Positions 15,710 through 21,557 of a stretch of DNA of 21,557 nt are shown piece by piece. Source of the stretch: Enterocloster lavalensis. GTDB lineage: Bacteria; Bacillota; Clostridia; Lachnospirales; Lachnospiraceae. The stretch covers positions 1 to 21,557 of the forward strand of contig NZ_CABJCG010000039.1 in assembly GCF_902364025.1 (NCBI RefSeq), in the 5' to 3' direction. Within the stretch, counting starts at the first letter, position 1, and every line of letters starts with the position of its first letter. Below the pieces are notes generated by a model, which had not been told where the DNA came from, ran no database searches, and saw only the letters and a program-made list of their open reading frames with translations. A program made the position numbers and the translations under genes.

Positions 15710-16582
15710 TCACCCCTCTTCCCGGAAATTCATTTTCAGATACGGAATCGCCACTACCAGCAGCAGCGCCGCCATCAAAAGCGCCATAGCCGAAGCATAT
15801 CCCAAATCCAGCGCATTGCCCTTGTTGAAAATGTAAACGCTTAAGGTCTGTGTGGAGTAGGCCGGTCCGCCCTCCGTCATGTTGAAGATTACGTCCACGG
15901 AGTTGGCCACCCAGATCACACGCAGCAGGCCGGTGACGAAAATCGTGTTCTTGATGGACGGAAGCGTCACGTAGATCAGCTTCTGCCAGGCCGTCGCGCC
16001 GTCGATGTCGGCCGCCTCGTACATTTCCGTGGAAACGCCCTGCAGGGCCGCAAGCAGCATGAGCGCGAAGAACGGAATACCCTGCCAGACGATGGTCACA
16101 ATCACGCTTGGGAACGCGGTTCCCACCTGGGACAGGAACGGAATCTTATCCCCGATGGCGTGAATCTTTAACAACAGGTCGTTCAGCACGCCGAAGTTAC
16201 CGTCGTAAATCCAGCGCCACATCAGGCCGATCAGCACGCCCGGGGTCACCCAGGGAATCATGCTCACCGCGCGCACCATTCCGCGCCCCACGAACTTCTG
16301 GTTCAGCAGAAGGGCGAGAATGAATCCGAACAGAAACTGGAAACCAACGCCTGCCACCACCCACACGATGGTTCTCCAGAGCGCTCCCCAGAACAATGGG
16401 TCTCCGAAGGCCTTGGCGTAGTTGGCAACTCCGTTAAATGCAATCTCCTTCGGTCTGCGCAGGTCGTAATTTTGGAAACTCATGGAAATAGCGTTGATGA
16501 CTGGTATGAACACCACGCATAAGATGATGAGAACTGCCGGAGCAACCAGCAGGTATGGCCATATGGATCGTTTCTTGACCAT
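15710..16582 (-). CDS. Sugar ABC transporter permease, MalF-type
   Basis: The 290-residue protein opens with a membrane segment (WPYLLVAPAVLIILCVVFIPV) and has six helices. It carries the EAA coupling loop around EMYEAADIDGATAWQKLIYV, and the usual conserved NxxDVIFNMTEGGPA stretch of CUT1 permeases is present. It pairs with the next gene to form the membrane channel. GGGGGAG lies 9 nt before the start. It follows the solute-binding protein after a 66-nt gap that contains a stable hairpin. Confidence 0.93.
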   Translation of the reverse strand: MVKKRSIWPYLLVAPAVLIILCVVFIPVINAISMSFQNYDLRRPKEIAFNGVANYAKAFGDPLFWGALWRTIVWVVAGVGFQFLFGFILALLLNQKFVGRGMVRAVSMIPWVTPGVLIGLMWRWIYDGNFGVLNDLLLKIHAIGDKIPFLSQVGTAFPSVIVTIVWQGIPFFALMLLAALQGVSTEMYEAADIDGATAWQKLIYVTLPSIKNTIFVTGLLRVIWVANSVDVIFNMTEGGPAYSTQTLSVYIFNKGNALDLGYASAMALLMAALLLVVAIPYLKMNFREEG

Positions 16583-16605
16583 TAATCAACTCCCCCTTCT
16601 GATTT

Positions 16606-16635
16606 ATGGGGCTGCAGTTTTCGCTGCAACCCCAT
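16606..16635 (-). repeat. Intercistronic hairpin between binding protein and permease
   Basis: Read as RNA from the minus strand, a 12-bp stem with one G-U pair (16606-16617 region with 16624-16635) encloses a 7-nt loop. No T-run follows. Hairpins at this place often raise the level of binding-protein mRNA over permease mRNA; that function is inferred. Confidence 0.5.
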
Positions 16636-16648
16636 CGGTTAGTTACGG

Positions 16649-17998
16649 TTATCGGTATAATCCCTCCTGAAGGGTCTTCATGCACTGCTCAGCGGTGATG
16701 CTGCCGGTCAGGGCCTGGGATACGGTGTTGGGCCACAGGGTGGAAATCCACTCGGTTGTGGTGTCCAGGATGGGCAGGATGCCCGCATAGCTCTGTCCGT
16801 CGATGGATGCCTTCATGAAACGGTTGCTCTGGAAGAAGTCGCCCGCCTGCACAGTCTTGCTGACCGGAACGTTGCCGGTGCCCTCGCACCACATCTTCTG
16901 ACCTTCGCCCGCCGCTAAGTAGGATACCCACTCAAAGGCAGCTTCCTTATTCTGGCAGGACTCAAAGATAACAGTCTCGGTGTCGCCCATGGAGGTCCAC
17001 TGGCCCTTGCCTGCCGGGAACGGGAATGCGGACACGTCGTCGCCGAAGGTCGCTTCCATATCTGCGGAGGAACCGGTGTGGTGGATCGTCATGGCGGTTA
17101 AGCCGGACTTAAAGTTGGCGATAATCTCGTTGAAGCCGTCGCTGGTCGCTGTCGGCGGCACATAACCCTTGGTGTAGATGTCGATGAAATCCTGCATGCC
17201 CTGAACTGCCTCAGGCGTGGTCATATCCTCGAAGTTGCCGCCGCGGCCGTAGACAAAGCTGCCCCACGGCTCCTGTCCGCCCTTGGCGCCTCTCATACCG
17301 AAGCCGTAAACGTCGGTCTTGCCGTCGCCGTCGGTATCCATGGTGCACTTCTCGATGGCGGTGAGGAATTCCTCGTAGGTCTTGGGAACCTCCACGCCGG
17401 CCGCCTCAAAAATGGACGGTCTGTAGTATACATACAATACCTGAATGTTCCAGGGCATCACATAGATGCTGTCGCTGCCGCCGGCCTGCTTCATGATATC
17501 GTAAATGTTCTCGTCAATGTCGTCCTTTTTGTCCCAGCCGTCGATCATGGGGGTCAGATCGGCCAGCAGGTCGTTGTTCACAAACAGGGGAGTGGACGTC
17601 AGCTTCCAGGTTGCGCAGTCCACGTCGCCGCCGCCCATCTTGGCGTTGAACAGGTTCTCGGAGTAGGCGCCGCCGTCCCAGGGGCTCTCCTCGCCCACAA
17701 CGGTAATTCCCTTGCCGTTCTCAGCGTTGAACTTCGCAATGATCTCCTGCATCAGAGCGGAATAGTCCGTGTTGTCCGCCCAGTAGCGGAACTTGATGGT
17801 AACCGCCTCGCCGCTTCCCTCCGCCGGGGCCGCGTCTCCGCCCGCCGCCGTCGTGTCAGCCGCAGCTGCGGCGGTGTCGCCAGCCGGAGCGGCAGTGGTT
17901 TCCTTGCTGCCTGAGGAGCAGCCCGCCAGCATCCCGGCAGCCATCAGAGCCGCCATGGTCATCGCCAGCGTTTTCTTTGCAAACAGTCTTTTTTTCAT
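16649..17998 (-). CDS. Sugar ABC transporter solute-binding lipoprotein
   Basis: This 449-residue protein has a lipoprotein signal peptide ending in LAGC, with Cys27 as the predicted lipidated residue. A Thr/Ala/Gly-rich linker of about 40 residues follows, then a mature family-1 type binding domain beginning VTIKFRYWADNTDYSALM. It should be anchored outside the membrane and deliver a sugar to the two permeases encoded next. Its ATG overlaps the stop codon of the GntR gene (ATGA), and GGAGG precedes it, so it is translationally coupled to the regulator. Family-1 proteins bind mono- to oligosaccharides and glycerophosphodiesters; several Trp and acidic residues suit sugar stacking, but the ligand is not identifiable. 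Confidence 0.93.
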   Translation of the reverse strand: MKKRLFAKKTLAMTMAALMAAGMLAGCSSGSKETTAAPAGDTAAAAADTTAAGGDAAPAEGSGEAVTIKFRYWADNTDYSALMQEIIAKFNAENGKGITVVGEESPWDGGAYSENLFNAKMGGGDVDCATWKLTSTPLFVNNDLLADLTPMIDGWDKKDDIDENIYDIMKQAGGSDSIYVMPWNIQVLYVYYRPSIFEAAGVEVPKTYEEFLTAIEKCTMDTDGDGKTDVYGFGMRGAKGGQEPWGSFVYGRGGNFEDMTTPEAVQGMQDFIDIYTKGYVPPTATSDGFNEIIANFKSGLTAMTIHHTGSSADMEATFGDDVSAFPFPAGKGQWTSMGDTETVIFESCQNKEAAFEWVSYLAAGEGQKMWCEGTGNVPVSKTVQAGDFFQSNRFMKASIDGQSYAGILPILDTTTEWISTLWPNTVSQALTGSITAEQCMKTLQEGLYR

Positions 17999-18702
17999 TT
18001 TCGTTCCTCCATTTCTCTTACATCATTTAATGTTTCCCACACATGCCGCTCGGCCTGAAACTTGGCTTCCACGAAATCGCCTGCGGCAATGGCTTTACAG
18101 ATTCCCATGTGGCTGCGCTTCGCCCGCTTGAAGCTCTCCAGATCGTCATGTGTCTCCACATGGCTTCTGCGGATGGATTCGATGATGATCGGCACCACCC
18201 GGATCAGGACTTCGTTGTGCGTACACTCCGCCACCCCGGTGTGGAACTGGGCGTCCAGCTCCGCCGTGACCTTGCTGTTCACCTCGCAGCGTTCCATCTC
18301 CGCCACCAGCCGCTCCAGGTTCTTGATGTCCTGGGGCGTCGCCCTATGACAGGCCAGCCCGGCGATCTGCGGTTCGATCAGCATACGCGTCTCAAACAGG
18401 TTCTCAATCAGATTCTCCTGATTGGTGAAATGCAGCCCCAGCGGGTCCTCACCGATTCCGGTTCCCGCGCTGACAAAGGTTCCGCTTCCCTGGCGGATCA
18501 CAACCACGTTCTCCGCTCTCAGGAACTTCATCGCCTCCCGCAGCGTGGAGCGGCTCACCCCGAACAGGTCGGCCAGCTCCTTCTCCGTCGGAAGCCTGTC
18601 TCCCGGCTTCATCTGGCGCTGGATGATCATGGTCTTGACCTTCTGGGCCGTGGCCATCGGAAGCACATCAATATTCTGAAATTCTTTTAAATCTTTGCGC
18701 AT
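17995..18702 (-). CDS. GntR-family (FadR/FCD subfamily) transcriptional regulator
   Basis: The 235-residue protein has an N-terminal winged helix (about 16-78) with MKPGDRLPTEKELADLFGVS and RSTLREAMKFL, the classical GntR signature, and ends in RQGSGTFVS. The C-terminal FCD domain shows the expected metal-ligand pattern Asp150, His154, His198 and His220, so a metal-assisted carboxylate or sugar-acid ligand is likely. It is the first gene of the sugar operon and overlaps the binding-protein gene by 4 nt, so it probably controls its own operon. A matching palindrome ATTGT-gt-ACAAT lies at 18771-18782, just downstream of the predicted transcription start. Confidence 0.92.
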   Translation of the reverse strand: MRKDLKEFQNIDVLPMATAQKVKTMIIQRQMKPGDRLPTEKELADLFGVSRSTLREAMKFLRAENVVVIRQGSGTFVSAGTGIGEDPLGLHFTNQENLIENLFETRMLIEPQIAGLACHRATPQDIKNLERLVAEMERCEVNSKVTAELDAQFHTGVAECTHNEVLIRVVPIIIESIRRSHVETHDDLESFKRAKRSHMGICKAIAAGDFVEAKFQAERHVWETLNDVREMEERK

Positions 18703-18770
18703 CGGATCCCCCTTCCCGCGTGAACCCCGCCGTCATTTTGTCAGTTTCCAGTCGACATTTGCAAGTAATT

Positions 18771-18782
18771 ATTGTGTACAAT
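18771..18782. promoter_or_regulatory. Candidate GntR operator ATTGT-gt-ACAAT
   Basis: An inverted repeat of the t-GT-N-AC-a form used by FadR-subfamily regulators lies about 12 bp downstream of the predicted start of the GntR operon transcript, where binding would repress. Assignment to this GntR is inference. Confidence 0.5.
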
Positions 18783-18800
18783 TTCATTTCATCTGTCCTT

Positions 18801-18829
18801 ATACTACCATAACATATGATGTTTGTAAA
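18801..18829 (-). promoter_or_regulatory. Predicted promoter of the GntR sugar operon
   Basis: On the minus strand TTTACA (18824-18829) and TAGTAT (18801-18806) are 17 bp apart, about 100 nt upstream of the GntR start codon. Confidence 0.45.
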
Positions 18830-18970
18830 TAGCTTTTTAACTATTTTTTAAATTTAATCCGCTTTTTAGGTTGTTTTATCGTGTCTTTTGTATATTATTT
18901 GCTTAATCATCCCATAAATTCATCATACCTTTAATGTCCATTTCACACAAATTGGTATGTTGTTTTTTGT

Positions 18971-18980
18971 TTTGTACAAA
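18971..18980. promoter_or_regulatory. Perfect palindrome TTTGTACAAA
   Basis: This 10-bp palindrome shares the TTGT/ACAA arms of the site at 18771-18782 but has no central bases. It may be a second, upstream operator of the same regulator, 200 bp away. Confidence 0.35.
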
Positions 18981-19001
18981 TTTTTGCTACATTTCGCGCA
19001 C

Positions 19002-19029
19002 TTTACTATAGTGCATTCTGCACAGTAAA
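19002..19029. promoter_or_regulatory. Bipartite inverted repeat, operator-like
   Basis: TTTACT (19002-19007) and GTGCA (19011-19015) pair with TGCAC (19019-19023) and AGTAAA (19024-19029), leaving ATA as a one-sided bulge. It lies 56 bp upstream of the -35 box at 19085, a position that would suit an activator site. Confidence 0.35.
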
Positions 19030-19084
19030 AGCAACAAAATTACAGGTATTTGTAACATATTTAATGCAAAATATACAATTTTTA

Positions 19085-19113
19085 TTGACCCCACCCCCGG
19101 TTGCTGTTATAAT
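19085..19113 (+). promoter_or_regulatory. Strong sigma-A promoter upstream of the oxidoreductase
   Basis: TTGACC (19085-19090) and a perfect TATAAT (19108-19113) are 17 bp apart. Transcription would begin near 19120, run through the LacI remnant and reach the oxidoreductase start at 19362. Confidence 0.7.
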
Positions 19114-19174
19114 ATGGCCGAAATCAATTACGCCGGATTTTTGCAGGGGACATCCATATGGAGGGACATATTTT

Positions 19175-19318
19175 ATCAGCTTCATCGCCAAGACGCTGGG
19201 CGTTTCCGGAACCGCCCTATACAGGGCCCTGTACGGTAAACCGGGTGTCAGTCCGGCCGTGGCCGCCCTGGATTCGGACGGCGTGGCGAGGCAGGGCGGA
19301 ATTTACATATTTACATGA
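19175..19318 (+). pseudogene. N-terminal remnant of a LacI-family regulator
   Basis: The frame reads ISFIAKTLGVSGTALYRAL then YGKPGVSP, which fits the LacI helix-turn-helix pattern IxxIAKxLGVSxxxxxRALxGKPGVS. It stops after 47 codons at 19316-19318 with no trace of the sugar-binding domain. A good ribosome binding site GGAGGG (19160-19165) lies 9 nt before codon ATC at 19175, exactly where an ATG would be expected; no ATG, GTG or TTG exists in this frame downstream of the promoter. So it is most likely a truncated gene that lost its start codon and its body. A short functional leader peptide is a weaker alternative. Confidence 0.6.
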
Positions 19319-19361
19319 AACATTTTCAGGGTTCAGAATCATTCTAAAGGAGAAAATTCAT

Positions 19362-20474
19362 ATGAGCAGACATACAGTTGCCGTCATGGGTCTTGGCGTG
19401 CGCGGGAGAATCCACATTCATGGGCTTTTGGAGAATCCCGATTATTACGAGATAGTAGGGCTCTGCGATATCGACCAGGCCGCCATGGACCAGGTTGCGT
19501 CGGAATATCATCTGGAGCAGGTCCCCAGATTTTTGGATGCGGAGGAAATGTTAAAGACCGTGCGCCCGGAGGTGTTTGTATTTGTCACCTACCCGGACAT
19601 GCGCCTGAACCTGATTAAGCTGGGGATCAAATACGGCGTGAAGGCTGTTTCCCTGGAAAAGCCCATGGCCGAATCCCTGCAGGAGGCCCGGGAAATGGCC
19701 CGCCTCTGCCACGAGAACGGCGTCAAGGCCGTGGTCTGCCATCAGCAGAAATATTTGTCCCAGTTCCAGCGGATGAAGGAGAAGATCGATGTCGGGGTCA
19801 TCGGAGAAATCCGCAAAATCCATGCGGAAACCCAGGCCTGGTTCTCCCAGCTGGGCACCCACTATGTGGACTACACGTTGTGGATCAACGGCGGGCATCG
19901 GGCCAAATGGGTGGCCGGACACATACACGGGCCCGCCACCCTGGAGGACTCGCACCCGGCGCCGGATTACCTTTTTGGCACCATGGAGCTGGAAAACGGC
20001 GTCCGGGCCTACATCGAGTGCGGCTATTTAAGCGAGGCCCACAACCCGCCGGAATTTTCCAGCAGCGACAACCGACTAACCGTTTACGGCACCGACGGCT
20101 ATATGTACGCGGAGACCGACGGCTTTTGGGGCGCCTGCACTAGGGAAACCGGCGGCCGTCTGGTGACCGGCAAGGACCCGGGCTGGCGCAATCACCAGCA
20201 GGTGCCCATCCAGACCCCCTACTATACCCAGTTCGCCCGGTGGATCGAGGACGATTCGGCGGTTCACTCCTGCAACATCGACACGGCCTGTCACGGGTTC
20301 GAGATTCTGGAAGGCATGTGCCTGAGCGCCTTAAACAATGTGCGCGTCGATCTGCCCATCACAGACCTGGGCTATACTCCGGTGCTGGAGCGCATGAGAC
20401 GGGAGCTTCCGCCCTGCGGCACTGTGCTGCGCAAGCTCTATGACGGGAAAACTCCGCGAAAGGAACGGGACTGA
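19362..20474 (+). CDS. Gfo/Idh/MocA-family NAD(P)-dependent oxidoreductase
   Basis: The 370-residue protein has an N-terminal Rossmann fold with GLGVRG (10-15) and an acidic loop CDID after the second strand, favouring NAD. The family Lys is in EKP (99-101, Lys100), and the active-site pair lies in GTHYVDYTLWI (165-175; His167, Asp170). Members oxidise or reduce sugars, inositols and sugar derivatives at a ring or chain carbon. The start at 19362 has AAGGAG 11 nt upstream; the in-frame ATG at 19158 would add an unrelated N-terminus read from the LacI remnant in another frame. It is divergent from the sugar operon across a shared control region, so a role in the same sugar pathway is plausible but not shown. 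Confidence 0.92.
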   Translation: MSRHTVAVMGLGVRGRIHIHGLLENPDYYEIVGLCDIDQAAMDQVASEYHLEQVPRFLDAEEMLKTVRPEVFVFVTYPDMRLNLIKLGIKYGVKAVSLEKPMAESLQEAREMARLCHENGVKAVVCHQQKYLSQFQRMKEKIDVGVIGEIRKIHAETQAWFSQLGTHYVDYTLWINGGHRAKWVAGHIHGPATLEDSHPAPDYLFGTMELENGVRAYIECGYLSEAHNPPEFSSSDNRLTVYGTDGYMYAETDGFWGACTRETGGRLVTGKDPGWRNHQQVPIQTPYYTQFARWIEDDSAVHSCNIDTACHGFEILEGMCLSALNNVRVDLPITDLGYTPVLERMRRELPPCGTVLRKLYDGKTPRKERD

Positions 20475-20588
20475 CCTGTAGGAGAACAGAACGAACAAAA
20501 AATTGGGATGTTGAAACAAACACTGCCAGGCCGCCTGCCCTTTCATTATAATGTTCCCATGCACAATGTTTTCGTAGAGAAAAAACCG

Positions 20589-20594
20589 TATAAT
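20589..20594 (+). promoter_or_regulatory. Possible -10 box before the isomerase gene
   Basis: A perfect TATAAT is present, but no good -35 box is found at 16-18 bp. The gene may use this weak promoter or be read from the oxidoreductase promoter. Confidence 0.35.
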
Positions 20595-20610
20595 CAAGGA
20601 AACGTATCTC

Positions 20611-20638
20611 TTGTCATCAACCTGCCGGTTGGTGACAA
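20611..20638. promoter_or_regulatory. Near-perfect 28-bp palindrome, operator or leader hairpin
   Basis: TTGTCATCAACC (20611-20622) pairs with GGTTGGTGACAA (20627-20638) with one G-U/mismatch and a 4-nt loop. It lies 16 bp after a TATAAT and 64 bp before the isomerase start. No T-run follows, so it is not a terminator. Confidence 0.45.
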
Positions 20639-20701
20639 AGTATGATAACATCTTACAAATTCCGCACAAACCGGATCGCACACAGAAAGGATGTGGTAAT
20701 C

Positions 20702-21418
20702 ATGTATGGTTGGAGGGCAAGAATCGGGTTAATCAGTCCCATGCCCGGGGAAAACATCGAGCACGCGTTTCATATTTATGCACCGGAAGGGGTTTCCTTC
20801 TCGTCCATGAAAATGCCGTTCCCCGGCCCCACCCCCGAGGGTCTGGCGATTCTCACGGATCAGCTGGAGAGCACGGCGGCGAAATACAAAGGGCAGAACC
20901 TGGATTTGATCGTGTTCGGCTGCACGTCGGGAAGCTTCATCAAGGGAATAGGCTGGGATCAGGAGTGCATTAAACGGATCGAAACTGCCAGCGGCTCTCC
21001 GGGCCTCACCACCAGCACGGCCGTGATGGAAGCGCTGAAGGCCCTTGAGGCGAAAACGGTGGCCGTACTGACCCCCTATCCCGACGCCACCAACGAGGCA
21101 GAACGGCAGTTTTTGGAAAATAATGGAATTCATGTGACCAATATTGCCGGTATGGACATGTCCGGCGTTCCGGGCCGCCGGATTCCTGACGTGGAAAAGC
21201 CGTTTCTCTACCGAAACTCCAAGGCCATGGATTTAAAGGGGGCCGACGTATTCTTCCTCAGCTGTATGGCTTTGGACACCCTGGGCTTCGTGGGCGCGCT
21301 GGAGACGGATCTGGGCCTCCCGGTCATCACCAGCCATCAGGCTACGCTGTGGAGCGCGCTGCGCCACTGCGGGGTCAGGACGAGGCAGCCTGAGCTGGGG
21401 AAGCTCTTTATAATCTGA
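20702..21418 (+). CDS. Maleate isomerase / Asp-Glu racemase superfamily enzyme
   Basis: This 238-residue protein resembles the maleate cis-trans isomerase and arylmalonate decarboxylase branch of the Asp/Glu racemase superfamily. Both catalytic cysteines are present: Cys74 in VFGCTSGSF and Cys188 in FFLSCMALDTL. Two cysteines are used by maleate isomerases and racemases, whereas arylmalonate decarboxylases keep only the second. So I predict isomerisation or racemisation of a small dicarboxylate or 2-substituted acid. The start at 20702 (MYGWRARIGLISP) has AAGGATGTGG upstream and matches the usual N-terminus; the earlier ATG at 20642 adds 20 residues with no site. It follows the oxidoreductase after 227 bp, with its own palindrome. 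Confidence 0.85.
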   Translation: MYGWRARIGLISPMPGENIEHAFHIYAPEGVSFSSMKMPFPGPTPEGLAILTDQLESTAAKYKGQNLDLIVFGCTSGSFIKGIGWDQECIKRIETASGSPGLTTSTAVMEALKALEAKTVAVLTPYPDATNEAERQFLENNGIHVTNIAGMDMSGVPGRRIPDVEKPFLYRNSKAMDLKGADVFFLSCMALDTLGFVGALETDLGLPVITSHQATLWSALRHCGVRTRQPELGKLFII

Positions 21419-21506
21419 TCATGACAGAACCCGAACAAAATGCGAAAGGGGGCAGGCGGCGGGCAACAGGTGACACGCATTAAGCCTGAGCCGCCGAACG
21501 CTCCAA

Positions 21507-21557
21507 TCGAGTAGGAGGGAGTGATTAACTCCCGTCCTCTCACACCACCGTGCGTAC
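21507..21557 (-). mobile_element. 3' end of a group II intron, cut by the window edge
   Basis: Read on the minus strand, the edge begins GTACGCACGGTGGTGTGAG, which fits the 3' half of domain V and the linker. A domain VI hairpin follows, with 6-bp stem GGGAGT-TAATC-ACTCCC (21517-21533), and then TCCTACTCGAT, where I place the 3' splice site near 21507. This is recalled from bacterial group II introns of Firmicutes rather than searched. The intron body and any reverse transcriptase lie beyond the window. Confidence 0.65.

Larger units (their letters stand above)
18703..19361. other. 659-bp divergent control region
   Basis: This AT-rich stretch separates the minus-strand sugar operon from the plus-strand oxidoreductase. 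It holds a promoter on each strand, three palindromes and a broken LacI-type gene start, all listed separately. The part from about 18840 to 18960 shows nothing I can name beyond strong AT-richness. Confidence 0.7.

Noticed and set aside
18043..18690. 215-codon plus-strand frame opposite the GntR gene
   Set aside because: Leu/His/Arg-rich translation without a recognisable domain; the minus strand encodes a complete GntR regulator.
20475..20588. Terminator after the Gfo/Idh gene
   Set aside because: I found no stem followed by a T-run here; the nearest palindrome (20611-20638) has no T tract.

Overview
The window looks like a chromosomal segment of a Gram-positive, gut-type Clostridia, most likely a Lachnospiraceae member. 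I infer this from strong GGAGG ribosome binding sites, sigma-A promoters, a lipoprotein linker rich in Thr/Ala, and a CUT1 sugar ABC transporter without its own ATPase. No rRNA, tRNA or CRISPR array was recognised. No species call is possible from the sequence alone.

Layout. (1) Positions 71-1611: a MATE exporter behind a sigma-A promoter and a leader that carries a perfect intrinsic terminator, so probably an attenuator. (2) 1715-3320: a decayed IS1182-type insertion sequence with recognisable terminal inverted repeats, an internal deletion and two frameshifts. (3) 3356-8023: a visibly AT-richer block. It holds a PTS EIICB permease and a fumarase/aspartase-superfamily lyase in one tightly spaced operon, and a divergent regulator of the Mga/PRD type with an EIIB-like C-terminus. 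The shared promoter region has two near-identical 14-bp direct repeats. (4) 8207-11187: divergent NhaC-type Na+/H+ antiporter and second MATE exporter. (5) 11499-18702, all on the minus strand: a long sugar operon in the order GntR regulator, solute-binding lipoprotein, two permeases, split transketolase (N and C subunits), small cupin, transaldolase, strong terminator, then a small unknown gene. (6) 18703-19361: a 659-bp divergent control region with promoters, several operator-like palindromes and the broken start of a LacI-family gene. (7) 19362-21418 on the plus strand: a Gfo/Idh/MocA oxidoreductase and a two-cysteine maleate isomerase/Asp-Glu racemase-type enzyme. (8) The right edge, read on the minus strand, is the 3' end (domains V/VI) of a group II intron.

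How the parts may work together. The PTS-lyase pair suggests import and phosphorylation of a sugar conjugate, followed by a fumarate-type C-N or C-O elimination. The GntR operon suggests import of an unphosphorylated sugar whose carbon enters the non-oxidative pentose phosphate reactions, but no kinase or obvious sugar isomerase is in the operon. These two loci are the best candidates for undescribed catabolic systems; both substrate ideas are inference.
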